Assembly (NCBI GenBank): GCA_001972305.1
Contig: BDDD01000426.1
Span: 31,953-95,952 of the forward strand
Length of the DNA: 64,000 nucleotides
Source: Cephalotus follicularis
Lineage: Eukaryota; Streptophyta; Magnoliopsida; Oxalidales; Cephalotaceae
Direction of reading: 5' to 3'
The notes below the pieces were generated by a model. It was not told the origin of the DNA. It did no database searches and was given only the letters and a program-made list of their open reading frames with translations. Shown piece after piece: positions 23,471-36,155 of this stretch. Position numbers and translations under genes: made by a program. Within the stretch, counting starts at the first letter, position 1; the number at the start of each line of letters is the position of its first letter.

Positions 23471-24660
23471 TTAAAAAAAACATGATATGAATGTTTTGTT
23501 GCTCAATAGGATCCGGAAGGACGATGCTGTGGATAGGCATTTTGAAGCATTTGGATTAGCCATTTGTGCATCTTGCGTATCGAGACGAGTCATGAGAGTG
23601 GCTTGATTATCATAAATTTGATCAACTTTTCTTCGAATGTAGTCAATGTTCGCTTGGGCCAAATCCATCCTTGCTTGGAGTGAATCCAACGTAGGTTTAC
23701 TACCTCCGTTACTCTCTCCAGCAACATTCGGCCTCATTTCAAACTCATGCCCCTAATCTTCTTCTTCTTCTTCGTCTTCCGCGTCACCATCACCACAAAT
23801 TCTAACACTCGGTTCCCTCACGGGGCTCTCCCTGCCACTTGTTGCTTCACCCATAATCCTTCTTCAAATTTAATATTGCAACTTTTAAGTCCGACTTTGT
23901 TTATGAGTTGCTTGGTTTTGTTCTCATCCGCTATATCAAGATTTAAAGAGACTAGAATCCTACTAATGAGCATAGGATATGGAATGTGGTTTGGTCTAGA
24001 TAGCATGCGGTTAACGATGAGATAAGGAAGGTTAACGAGAGTGCCATTTTTGATACATGCCACTAGTTTGAGGTCTCGCTCGGATGGTAAAGTGTGCGAG
24101 CTTTCTCTAGGTAACAAAGTGTTTGTAACAATCAGCAAGAGAATACGAGTGGCTATTGAGAGGTGACTACTAGTGACAGTCATGAGAGGATTGAAATCGG
24201 ACCATTGAAGACAAATTTTCGAGGCATCCGATTTCTCCATGTCATTAAAATGAGTGATGCTGGAGCAAGGAATTCCTAATGTTTCGACAATGATTTCAGG
24301 AGAAATTTTGACGTGGTTGCCAAGAATGAAGGATTTAGTAACACAAGTGGTAGTTTTCTCTAGGTTTGCATAGAAAAGTTTGACTAACCTAGGGTAAATA
24401 TTGTGGGATGAGCACAAATAATCAACCAACCCATATTTTCTAGCCAAGACTTAATAGAGGCAATATTGCTTACAAAAATGTCCTAATCTAACAATTTTTC
24501 ATTGTGAAGCTTGACAAAATTTAGGACAGAATTATACCTTTGTTCATTCTCTTTGGAGAGAAAGAGATCATCGTCAAAATCGATTACAGGGTTTGAGGTT
24601 CTCACATTCTTGGAAGTTCCGACGCTTTTCCTCTTCTTGGAAGCCATAGGTATCAGTAAG
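23471..24660 (-). pseudogene. Extra gene of the SIRE element, downstream of pol
   Basis: Read leftwards, this stretch begins with a basic KKRK-rich start near 24640. It continues with a 209-residue open part (24447-23818) containing MARKYGLVDYLCSSHNIYP and a predicted alpha-helical core. It ends in a coiled-coil-like stretch (SLQARMDLAQANIDYIRRKV, near 23690-23620). The middle resembles the 'putative plant transposon protein' domain found in extra genes of SIRE-type and other plant retroelements. Similarity to envelope proteins is not evident. Its function is unknown. The copy is broken. Confidence 0.55.
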
Positions 24661-24749
24661 AACGTTTTTGGGAAGAGGGTTTAGGGTTTAGAATGAGTTT
24701 TGTTTTAGGGAGAGGGAAAAAATCAGGATTTAAAACCTGATTCCCGCAT

Positions 24750-24835
24750 CAACAGTCGACTGGGCGTTTTTGTCCAGTCAGCTGGATATTGAAATAGTTG
24801 ACTGGATCAGGGAACCAGTCGGCTGGTTCCTGCAG
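24750..24835. repeat. GTCGAC-type near-palindromes upstream of the SIRE extra gene
   Basis: Four CAGTCGACTG-like words (for example AACAGTCGACTGGG near 24751 and CCAGTCGGCTGG near 24817) lie between pol and the extra gene, outside the LTR. This puts the motif in two different non-coding parts of the same element. Confidence 0.75.
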
Positions 24836-27800
24836 ATTTTGAATATGCAGTTTTTGAACTTTCATTTGATTCGTAAACCCATAATCAGTTATTATAGACT
24901 AATAGTGACTTAGGTACTGAGCATTTTGATGTAATTGAGTTAAATACTCAATCTTGAATGCATGACATTTGTTTGAAAATCATTTTATACATATCAAAGC
25001 ACATAATTGTCATCCAAAGTTCGTAAAAACACACATAAAAGGATTAAGAGGGATTTTGCATACCCAACTCCCTTCGCAAAGCGCTAAACCTTTCGTTGTC
25101 CAATGGCTTGGTGAAAATTTCTGCAACTTGATTCAAAGTGTCAATATATTCAAGTAAAATATCACCTTTTTCAACGTGATCTCTAAGAAAGTGATGTCGA
25201 ATTTCAATATGTTTAGTCTTAGAAGTGTTGGGCATGATTTTTACTTAAATTAATGGCATTAGTATTATCACATTTAATACATACATTATCAATGCATATG
25301 CCAAAGTCATGAAGTTGTTTTAACCATAAAACTTGTGCACAACAATTACCCGCAGCTACATATTCGGTTTTGGTGGTGGAAAGAGCAACGCTGTTTTGTT
25401 TCTTTGAAAACCAAGACAATAAAGAGTTACCAAGAAATTGGCAAGTGTCACTCGTGCTCTTTCTATCTATTCTACAACCACAATAGTCGCCATCGGAATA
25501 TGCATGCAAATTAAACAATAAATCTTTTGAAGAGAATAAGCCAAGCAATGGAGTGCATGCAAGATATCTAAAGATACGTTTAACCGCAATCAAATGAGTT
25601 TCTTTAGGGCAAGATTGAAATCTAGCAAAGAGGCATACACTAAACATTATGTCCGGTCTACTTGCGGTGAGATAAAGAAGAGATCCTATCATGCTTCGAA
25701 AGAGGTTATGATCTACACTATTTTCATCTTTGTCAAGTTTGGTCGTTGTACTCATTGGAGTGTTGCAAGGTCTCGAGTTCTCTATTCCAAATTGTTTGAG
25801 TAGATCTTTAATGTATTTAGATTGGTTGATGAACGTGCCTTTATTTCCTTGAGAAATTTGCAACCCTAGGAAGTACTTGAGTTCACCCATACTCATTTCG
25901 AATTCACCTTGCATAATGTTAGAAAACTCAATGCAAAGAGAATCATTAGTAGAACCAAAAATAATGTGGTCAACATATATTTACACAATTAAAATGTCAT
26001 TATGCTTGTTTTTCAGAAAGAGAGTTTTATCAATTAAACCTATTTTAAAATCATTTTTCAAGAGAAATTTCGAAAATCTTTCATACCAAGCTCTTTTAAA
26101 CCATAAAGAGTTTTTGACAATTTAAAGACATGATTAGGATAATGCATGCTTTCAAAACCAGGAGGTTCAACATAAACTTTCTCATTTATAAGGTCATTTA
26201 AAAATGCACTTTTAACATCTATTTGATGCAATTTAAAACCTTTAAAACATGCAAAGGCCATCAATAGTCTAATTGCTTCTAATCTGGCAACGGGAGCAAA
26301 GGTCTCATCGTAGTCAATGCCTTCTTCTTAACTATAACCTTGTGCAACTAATCTAGCTTTATTTCGAATAACCAACCCATTTTCATCCATTTTATTTCTA
26401 AAAATCCATTTTGTTGCAATGGTGGATTGAGTTTTAGGCCTAGGAACTAAGGACCAAACATTACACTTTTCAAATTGGTTTAGTTCTTCTTGCATTGGCA
26501 CAATCCAAAAATCATCTTTTAAAGCATCAAAAATAATTTTGGTTCGATATTGGAAATGAATGCTACATTATCGCAATACTCCCTAAGCGAGGAACGAGTT
26601 CTTACCCCTTCGGTAGGATTACCTATTACTTTGTTGCTTTTTACATACTCTCTCTCTCTTCTTGCTATGGGCTCTTTGGTGACTTGAGATGGTTGAATTT
26701 CTTCTTTATGTACAACTTCTTCTCCAACTTTGTCTACTTCATCATCATCCTTGGAGATGCCCAAGCCTTCCAATTGGTCTATGATACCTACACCCTCAAC
26801 ATAATCTCCCTTTTTTGGAGCACTATTAGACTATTCAAATAAGACATGAATAGACTTTTCAATAATTAAAGTTCTCTTATTGAATATTCTATAAGTTTTA
26901 GAATTTAAAGAGTAGCCTAAGAATATTCCTTCATCACTCTTGGCATCGAATTTACCAAGATTATCCTTCCCATTGTTCAAAATAAAAACTTTACAACTAA
27001 ATGGTCTCAAATGACTAATATTTGGTTTTCTTTCATTAAAGAGCTCATATGGGGTTTTCTTTAAAATAGAACGAATCACTCTATTTATTATATAGCATGA
27101 AGTATTCACGGCTTCGGCCCAAAAATATTTTGGTAAATTGTTTTCACAAAGTATGGTTATCCCTATTTCTTCTAGAGTTCTTGTAGCACCCCAGACCCGA
27201 GTCCACTTTAAGCTCAAAGCGAGCTCCGAAGATCGGTGCGCTACGTGGGTGTAACCTTTGACCGTCAAATCGTTAATCATTTAACGATCCATTTCATATC
27301 ATTTAATCTTAACTTAGATTTAAAATACAACATTATCACTCAATAACTTCACAGGATCACATATATTTACATCTTTGAAACACCAATTTAAAAATGTTAT
27401 ATTCTCATTATCATGATCATTTCTAATACCTTTACATTGGTGCATCACTTAACATATAACCTTTCACAGCGGAAAACATAAACTTATTACATCGTAAAAA
27501 TAATCATATACTCGCCTTTATCATTAACATCTCATACAGTCAAGTGTGTTTAATAACTTTTGATATCATCATCTTACATAAAAATATCATAACCTATAGC
27601 ATTTGTTTCTATACTATAACATCTATACACTGTCTATCATAAAACATTACACAGCGGAAAACATACACTTATAACATAAAACATAACTTCATAGCATATA
27701 TTTCCTTTCCTTACTCTTCTTCTTTTGCGAACTTCCTCTAAAGCTCGCAACTTCACGTTCAACATTTCCTGGAAGATTTATTTGAAAAACAAGACATTGA

Positions 27801-28022
27801 AAGGAGTGAGCTTTTAAGAGTCCAGTAAGAATCATAGTCATAAAACGTTATCGAAATCCGTTATTTTTGATAATATTTATCAAAACATTTCAACATCATA
27901 CTTTTCAAAATATCTTTGGAAATCATTTTCTAGTTTTATAAAACCAGAAAATTTCTAAAATCATACATTTTCTGGTATATATAACCAGCATACTTGAAAA
28001 CAATCAAAACGTTTTCCGTTTT

Positions 28023-29566
28023 CAACACTAGCATGATTCGCTGGAATTCAATCCTTGCCTGTCACATCGTCATTAGAATCTTCTACATCCTCAGCTGTCA
28101 TGACGCAAGTTCTAACTGATGCTCTAGGTTGTTGAGTTCCATCCTTTCTTTCTCCATTGGACTTTCTTTCTTGCTGCAGTAGATAGAGGATTATCTACCT
28201 TCCTCTTTTCTTGTCCTTAGTCCTCTCACTTTTGCTGGTATTTCGAATTATTGCATTCCTCAACACCGCTTCGTAGGTTTTTGGATTCTACGCTATCAAC
28301 AACCTTTGAACGTTGGGTTCCAAACACTTGCAAAATTTATTCGCTCTTCTTTACTCCGTTGACACTATGTGAGCTGCATATCGAGACAATCTCGTAACTT
28401 CGCCTTGTACAAAGCCATCGATTTGGACTTACCTTCTTCCAATCAAAGAAAGTCCTCATCCATCTTATCCTTCATCGGCTAAGGAAAATATTTGTCCATA
28501 AACACTTCCTTAAACTTTTCCCACGTCATCGTTACTATCTCCCGACGTGTCTTCGTCATTTCGATCATGTCCCACCATCGATATGCTTCTCCTTCTATCT
28601 CGTCGAACGGAAACTCTTCCTTCTGACGATCGACACAATCCATCTCTTTGAAGATCTTTTCCTTCCCTTGGATCCATACTTCGGTCTCCATAGGATCTAT
28701 CACTCTGAAAATGCTTTCGGATGTTGTCTTGCAAACGGTTCTTCTTCGTTGACCAGTACGTCCCTTCTTTGACCGCGACTTCGTCATAAGTCGGTCATCT
28801 CTTTAACTTATGAGTTAGCCCTTAACCTTAGACGATTCTATTCAAGACCTTATAAGGAACTAACATCTACACCTCTATGCACATGTCTTACATTCACTAT
28901 TCATTTCTTACATAAAGCTTCTTCATAATCATTCTAGTCTTTATCGCTAGACTTGTCATCATCGGTTATACTCCTTAACGTTATTACCAAGTTTTCTCTA
29001 ACTTCTCATATAACTATTCCACTCATTCCCATATAAACCTCAAAAGAACATTCATACTTTAACTTAGCTTCTCTAAAGCATTCATCCTTTCTTGCTAACT
29101 TACACTTATACATTTCTTTCATTTGACATCTGGGAGTATGAAATTCATCTCGGCTCATCGCTAAGATCCTTCTTAAAATTTATTTCTCTTCTTGAAGTTC
29201 CTTATTCCTAGTGATTAAATCTTATACTAGTCTCCAAATAATCTGACTCAATCTTTAATGAAATATAAAGAAATCAGATTAGCAAACACTTTCATACAAT
29301 TTATATGCTCAAATACCATAAAATCAACTCTCTGATATATTCATGGTATCAACATTAATCACAATGCTAGTCACCAAAAACTTTCTGATAGTAATATCAA
29401 ACTCTTCATATTCCATAATAATATCAAACTCTCTGATAAAATCTCTCTAATACCATTACTGTAATCAGTACTAGTCACCAAAATCTCCCTGATAGTTTCT
29501 AAAATATCAACTCCTCATTTTCTTCAATATAAAACTCCTTTGATAAAATCTCTCTGATACCATTAT
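28023..29566 (-). pseudogene. Gag-bearing internal remnant of element D1
   Basis: The 28479-28787 part reads GEAYRWWDMI...TWEKFKEVFMDKYFP, the gypsy gag pattern (W.W, then a KYFP-like motif). Later gag wording appears in other frames down to about 28030. The rest, 28800-29550, is an AT-rich leader with repeated CTCTGATA-like words. No pol is present. Confidence 0.7.
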
Positions 29567-31287
29567 TGTAGCGCCCCCGACTCGAGTCCACTTTAAGCTC
29601 AAAGCGAGCTCCGAAGATCGGTGCGTTACGTGGGTGTAACCTTTGACCGTCAAATCGTTAATCATTTCACGATCCATTTCATATCATTTAATCTTAACTT
29701 AGATTTAAAATACAACATTATCACTCAATAACTTCACAGGATCACATATACTTACATCTTTGAAACACCAATTTCAAAATGTTATATTCTCATTATCATG
29801 ATCATTTCTAATACCTTTACATTGGTGCATCACTTAACATATAACCTTTCACAGCGGAAAACATAAACTTATTACATCGTAAAAATAATCATATACTCGC
29901 CTTTATCATTAACATCTCATACACTCAAGTGTGTTTAATAACTTTTGATATCATCATATTACATAAAAATATCATAACCTATAGCATTTGTTTCTATACT
30001 ATAACATCTATACACCGTCTATCATAAAACATTACACTGCGGAAAACATACACTTATAACATAAAACATAACTTCATAGCATATATTTCCTTTCCTTACT
30101 CTTCTTCTTTTGCGAACTTCCTCTAAAGCTCGCAACTTCACGTTCAACATTTCCTGGAAGATTTATTTGAAAAACAAGACATTGAAAGGAGTGAGCTTTT
30201 AAGAGCCCAGTAAGAATCATAGTCATAAAACGTTATCGAAATCCGTTATTTTTGATAATATTTATCAAAACATTTCAACATCATACTTTTCGAAATATCT
30301 TTGGAAATCATTTTCTAGTTTTATAAAACCAGAAATTTTCTAAAATCATACATTTTCTGGTATATATAACCAGCATACTTGAAAACAATCAAAACGTTTT
30401 CCGTTTATACATTCTTGTGGCATATATCTCAGCCAAACTTGAAAACATACTTTCATTGAAAACCATTGTCTGGTCATAACCAGAACCTTTCATAAAACTT
30501 GTGGTTTAAAAACCCTTAATGAACCCTTTACACCGCTTCACCGGGGCATTGTGCACTCCCCGACTACTATCCTTACATCACATGCATGTCCGTGAGCACG
30601 CTCGGCTCCATTAACATTTGAGCATCTCGCTCCATTCCCCTTGGAAGATCGCAATCCAAGGTGGTTCATTCATTCATTTACTTTGAGTGATCAGCTCAAA
30701 GCAATCATAAAAACATTTCTTTCACATTTCAAAAACATTTCTCTTCATTTGAGTTATTAACTCAAATGAATTCATAAAATCATTTCATAAAACATTTATA
30801 AAATAGCTTTGTAAAACACTTATAAAACTGGTTTCTCATATAGAAACATTCATTTCATAATCATAAAACATTTCTCATCACTTTGAGTAATTAACTTAAA
30901 AACCTTTAGAAAACAGTTTTGCACAACTTTTCTAAAATACATATTTCGTATAGAAACAGTCATTATCATAGAAAACTTAAAACATAGAAGTTAAAGTAAA
31001 CATCTCAATGAATCTACAGAGATAAAAATCATAAAATTCCATTGAGAAGCGAAGCTGCAATGAATTTTTAAAGTTACAGTTTCCTTTTGAAAACGTGACC
31101 TGAGCAGTAGAAGAAAACATAGTTTTTCATCAAGAATTCGATAGAATTTCGAGATGTATAAAACATAACAGTTAAAGTAGACATCTTGAGGTTTTCAAAA
31201 CATTAAACCATTCAAAATTTCATCAAGAACTCAGCAAGATATGAATTAAACTATCTACTGCATAATTTTGAATCAAAACAGAGGAAT

Positions 31288-31850
31288 ATGAAATAAGTTT
31301 CTTCCATGGCTTATGAAATAAGTTTCTTCCATGGCTTATGAAATAAGTTTCTTCCATGGCTTATGAAATAAGTTTCTTCCATGGCTTATGAAATAAGTTT
31401 CTTCCATGGCTTATGAAATAAGTTTCTTCCATGGCTTATGAAATAAGTTTCTTCCATGGCTTATGAAATAAGTTTCTTCCATGGCTTATGAAATAAGTTT
31501 CTTCCATGGCTTATGAAATAAGTTTCTTCCATGGCTTATGAAATAAGTTTCTTCCATGGCTTATGAAATAAGTTTCTTCCATGGCTTATGAAATAAGTTT
31601 CTTCCATGGCTTATGAAATAAGTTTCTTCCATGGCTTATGAAATAAGTTTCTTCCATGGCTTATGAAATAAGTTTCTTCCATGGCTTATGAAATAAGTTT
31701 CTTCCATGGCTTATGAAATAAGTTTCTTCCATGGCTTATGAAATAAGTTTCTTCCATGGCTGAAGTAAGTTTCTTCCATGGCTTATGAAGTAAGTTTCTT
31801 CCATGGCTTATGAAATAAGTTTCCATGGCTTATGAAGTAAGTTTCTTCCA
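31288..31850 (+). repeat. 25-bp minisatellite, about 23 copies
   Basis: There are nineteen nearly identical units, ATGAAATAAGTTTCTTCCAT plus GGCTT, from 31288. Four variant units follow (GAAG for GAAA, or shortened), ending at 31850. It lies within the D1 LTR. The corresponding place in the second D LTR (about 54980-55000) has no array, so the expansion is specific to this copy. Confidence 0.95.
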
Positions 31851-31929
31851 TTCCTTGCTTGCCACGTGTCCTACAATCCATTTAATTCCTTCGAAATGGG
31901 GTAAAAACTTATAATTCTGCACCTGACAC

Positions 31930-32210
31930 AGGGCAAAGCGTCGACTCTTTATATCTAAGCGTCGCCGGTCACAGCCTTTTTCCTGCATTTTTCACCTCTA
32001 TCCCGACTAAAGCGCTGACGCTTTCCTACAAAGCGTCGACGCTTTAAGTCTTCGTCCAAGTCAACTTACACATTTAAATTCAACGCGTCGACGTTTAAAA
32101 TTAGGACATCGACTGCTACCCAAAGCGTCGACTCTTTAAATAAAACCGTCGGCGCTTGAGACAGTTTTGTCAACTCTTAACCTTTTAGATCGACGCTTTC
32201 AACATGACAT
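31930..32210. repeat. Cluster of AAGCGTCGACGCTT near-palindromes in the D1 LTR
   Basis: About ten words based on AAAGCGTCGACGCTTT occur here, a perfect palindrome when complete. One nearly full copy is at about 32024-32041. Others are half-sites such as AAGCGTCGACTCTTT. The same words recur in the D2 LTR at 53630-53757 and 54825-54905. Confidence 0.85.
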
Positions 32211-35200
32211 TCATCTAAAACAAATAGCCAAATAAAATTTTCTTCTAGGGGCGCTGCCCCCTGAATCCTTGCCCGCTGACCGGGCAGCGGGACCCCCCGT
32301 CCGCTCACCGGGGAGCGGAAACCCCGTACTCCCCGAGCGTAGGGTCATACTATGGGTCCCTTGAAATGTCTGCCAACTACACAATAACAATCATTTTTCC
32401 GTAATTAATATCTTTACTGGAAATTAGGGTCATCACAGTTCTATTCCTCCTTTCAACAACACCATTTTGTTGAGGAGTTCTAGGAGCCGAAAAGTTATTG
32501 TAAATACCAAGTTCATCACAAAAATTTTCAAAACCAGGATTTTTAAATTTTTTTTCGTGATCACTACGAATGCTTGTAATAGATATACTCTTTTCATTTT
32601 GAATTCGTCTACCAAATTTAATGAAGGAATCTAAATTATCACTCTTTAAATTAAAAAATATAACCTAAGTATATCTAGAGTAATCATCTACAATAACATG
32701 ACCATATTGTTTACCACACATGCTTAAGGTTCTTGTTGGTCCAAACAAGTCAATGTGCAAGAGTTCTAAAATATTTGTAGTTGAAACAACGTTTTTAGCT
32801 TTAGAAGAAGTTCTTGTTTGTTTTCATTGTGCACGAGCATCACAAAGTTTGTCATTTTCAAATTTCATTTTTGGTAATCCAATGACTAAATCTTTTCTTG
32901 AAAGTTTTGCAAGAACATCAATGCTAGCATGACCCAAACGTTTATGCCAAAACCATTTGTCATTTACATTTGTATTGAAACAAATATTTTTGAAAAACAT
33001 TTCTTTTAAATGTACAATATACACATTTCCTTGCCTGTGACCAACAAACTTAATATCATTGGTGCTAGTGTCAATAATGTGACAAAAAGAGGATTCAAAA
33101 TTAACTTTATATCCTTTATCATATAATTGACTAATATTAAGCAAATTATGCTTAAGACATACAACATAAGACACATTTTCAATCAATTTATTCGATTGGT
33201 TACCTATTGTGCCAATACCAATAATTTTGGCTTTGTTGTTGTCTCAAAAAGTGACATTTCCTCCATCAATTTCTTTAAGTTCAAGGAAGAGGCTTTTGTC
33301 ATCCGTCATGTGTTTTGAGCAACCCCTATCCACATACCATGGTTCTTTCACCTTGTGGTTTGCTTGCAAACATCTTTCCACCTACAAAAATGTCAAACGA
33401 TTTTGATCGTGGTACCCATTGTTTATTGGGTTCATTAATGTTATATTTTTGTTTCATGGTTGCTTTAGGAACCCAAATTTGTATAAATGTAGTAGTGTTG
33501 AGATGTAAAGAAGGTCTAGCATGAGATTGAGAATGAGCAATCCTTTTAAAACATTTGCTAACTACATGTTCTATCTTGTGAAAATATGTGCAAGTAGGTT
33601 TCTCTTTAGCATTCTTCAATTTTGTTTTAACTTCAAAAGAAGCATAACTTATACTAGTTTTATCAAGGTAAGGTCTTTGCATAACAACCATTTCTTCTAA
33701 TTTCATGCTACCTAATGTGAATTTACTAAAGGATTTCTCTAGGTTCACATTCTTTTCTTTAAAAGTTTCTATTTCCTTTTCTAGTTATGTATTTTCACAA
33801 GTAGGGTTTTCTACACATACATCCTTTTTAGCAACTTCACTTTTCAAATTATTAATATCAATTTTCAATTGCTCATTTTCAATAATTAGCAAGTCCTTCT
33901 CATTTTCAATGCTGGTTACTTTTTTCTTTAGTGAAGAGTATTGACAACATTTCTTTTTAAATTCAATTAGCAATTCATCAAATGCAAATTGTAATTCACC
34001 AAAAGTATAACAATCATCTACCTCATTGTCACTCTCCTCATTATCATTTGATGCCATGAAGCATAGGTTGGCTATTTGTTCGGTGACTTCCTCATCAGAT
34101 GAGTCATCATCACTTAGGTGCCATGCTTTGAGAGCTTTCTTCTTGAAAAATTTCTTTTTCCTTATTTGTGGACAATCCGCCTTGACGTGTCCCGGTTTGT
34201 TACACTCAAAACAAGTAGGAGGATCCATCTTGCTTCCTTCTCCTTTGTTTGGATTCTTCTTTGAGAATCTCCTAGTTTTGTTCATCTTTGCGAATTTTGT
34301 GAATCTTTTCACAAAGAAGACATAGTCTTCTTCTTCTAGCTCTTCATCACTAGAGTTTTCTTCCTTGTGATTGCTTTTGAGAGCTAAGTCTCTCCTCCTT
34401 TCTTCTTGAGGCTTTTTCTCCTCTTGAGGGATTGATTTCTTGTTCAATTGAACTTCATGAGTCATAAGAGAACCAAGCAATTCTTCAATCTCCATTGCCT
34501 TTAGGTCCTTTGATTCCTCAATTACCGTGACCTTTGGTTCCCATTCATCATAAACAATTTCGTAACAAGTTCATCTTTCCCAAATACCTTACCAAGACCA
34601 AGAAGAGTATTAGTAATATCAAGTAATCTATTATATAAATTCTTGATCGATTCATTTGGATGCATCTTAAACAATTCATAGTCTCTATTTAGCAAAACAA
34701 GTTTAGCATTTTTAACTTGCTCGGTACCCTCGTGGTTAAGAATGAACAATTTTCACACTTCATGTGCGGAGGTACATCTTCTAACAAGATTGTACTAAGC
34801 TTTATCCAAAGACACAAGCAAAATATTAAAGGCTTTGTTATCTATGGTCATTTTCTTGAAATCATCCTCAAGATGTTAATCTTAGAAAAATATGAGCACA
34901 TAAGTTCTGATACCAATTGTAGGAAGTCTAGGGGACCGAGCTTGAACAACTTTCGCTTCAACCAAGCGATTACAAGTTTGCTCCCTCCGAGCTTGAAACT
35001 CCACCCGAGCTTCAATAGTTTTGCTCAAATCGAGCTATATAAGAGACAACCTCTCTTGTTTACAAGTGATTGAATGTGTTTAGTGTTTTACAAATTCACA
35101 GAGAATTTGTTTACAATTAAGCTCAATACAAACAAAGCTCTATTGATATGAGTTACAAGAGTAAGTGTTTTGTAATGTGTAGAATTGCTTGATTTTCGAT

Positions 35201-35825
35201 CTCTTTTGGTATTGAGAATGTTGTGTATGTAGCCTGAGTTGCTTTGAAAGAATCGAGAACTTTTTCACTGTTGCTTGTCTCGAAGATACCCTTTTTTAGC
35301 TTATATAGACATGTTCCAATGGATCTATTTTTAAAAGTCAGACATATTTCAGTCGGCTTGATAATCTTGGCAGTCAGCTGGATCTGATGGCGTGTATTTC
35401 AAATTATAGTCGTTGGTGCAGGCAGTCGGCTGGTTGATCTGGACAGTCGGCTATATCCCTGTTTTAGTCGGCTAGTGGAAGGACAGATTGTAACACCCCG
35501 TGTTAATTTTTGACAAATTAATGCCTTGGACCTTGAGAAAATTTTCTTTTCTTGCTAAGTATTGGGCTTGTTGTGTTGGTAAGGCCCAAAGTGGAGTTAT
35601 AGGGAGATATTTTGTATGTTGTCTTGGGACACGTGAAGCTTCTTGAGGAAGTTTGGCAGTTGGTGTACTTTTGGGTTGAGGCAGGTGGTAGTTGTCCATT
35701 CTATCTGTTGTGTTGGAAAGGTGTTTTCGCTTGAGAGCTTTCCCTCTCTTCTCCGTTCGTCCTTGAAGCGTTTTTCGTTGAAGCAGAGGATTTGGAACGT
35801 CTTGCCATATACGCGTTTAGCACGG

Positions 35826-36155
35826 TTAGACCTGGCAAACAGTACCCGTGGGTACCCATGGGTACGGGTGATAACGGGTTCACCCGTTGGGTAACGGGTA
35901 ATAATTACCCGTTGGCAAACAGTACCCGTGGGTACCCGCGGGTTTTGGTAAATTTTACAATGTCTATGTAATAAAGAAATAAAATTTCATGTACCCGTGG
36001 GTACCCGCGGGTACGGGTGACAACTGGTTTACCCGTTGGATAACGGGTAAAAATTACCTGTTTTTTAATGGGTACTAAAACCTTAACCCATTACCCATAA
36101 ATATCGCGGGTACCCGCTGGCACCCACGGGTTTGGGTAAATTTTACCAGGTCTAA
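35826..36155. mobile_element. Small inverted-repeat element rich in GGGTACCC words
   Basis: The termini TTAGACCTGGCAAA and, inverted, TTTACCAGGTCTAA form about 13-bp inverted repeats around 330 bp. The interior is made of alternating ACCCGTGGGTACCC and ACGGGTAA words that can pair with each other. It resembles plant non-autonomous DNA elements with TAGACCTGG-type ends, possibly hAT-like. I could not find a clear target duplication, so the superfamily is uncertain. Confidence 0.65.

Larger units (their letters stand above)
27182..32437 (-). mobile_element. Ty3/gypsy element D1, rearranged, inserted in the SIRE integrase (fossil)
   Basis: Flanked by a perfect 5-bp duplication GTTCT (27177-27181 and 32438-32442). 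The 5' LTR in the element's direction is 29567-32437 (2.87 kb). A primer-binding site (initiator-Met type) is at 29552-29562, and a gag piece is at 28479-28787. The left LTR copy is partial (27182-28022), and pol is absent. The shared 840 bp differ by only about 2% by eye, so the insertion is young (of order a million years or less). The gag wording suggests a Tekay-like lineage. It is a deletion-reduced relic. Confidence 0.88.
29567..32437 (-). repeat. 5' LTR of element D1
   Basis: In the element's direction this LTR runs TGTGATGACCC...GCGCTACA. It carries a 25-bp minisatellite (31288-31850), a cluster of AAGCGTCGACGC-like words (31930-32210) and GC-rich CCCGCT words (32250-32340). The same LTR family occurs in the opposite orientation at 53391-59524. 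Confidence 0.9.
25044..34916 (-). pseudogene. SIRE gag-pol relic, interrupted at 27182-32437
   Basis: Read leftwards, the gag piece is at 34749-34520 (NYELFKMHPNESI-like, UBN2 family). The nucleocapsid has a CFECNKPGHVKADCP knuckle near 34225-34180, and an acidic DDDSSDEE stretch follows. The gag-pre-integrase motif is HKRLGHASIDVL near 32975-32930. Integrase is at about 32800-32445 and 27176-26830 (FWAEAVNTSCYIINR). Reverse transcriptase is at about 26700-25900 and RNase H at 25700-25050 (SRPDIMFSVCLFARFQ, ending at KHIEIRHHFLRDHV). These are standard copia domains of the SIRE type. It is one of the better-kept copies here but still broken in several places. Confidence 0.85.

Noticed and set aside
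23818-24447. A 209-residue frame considered as a host gene
   Set aside because: It lies between SIRE pol and the SIRE 3' LTR on the element's strand, where this lineage carries an extra gene.
31288-31850. Regular repeat array considered as a CRISPR array
   Set aside because: Units are head-to-tail without unique spacers, in a plant LTR. It is a minisatellite.
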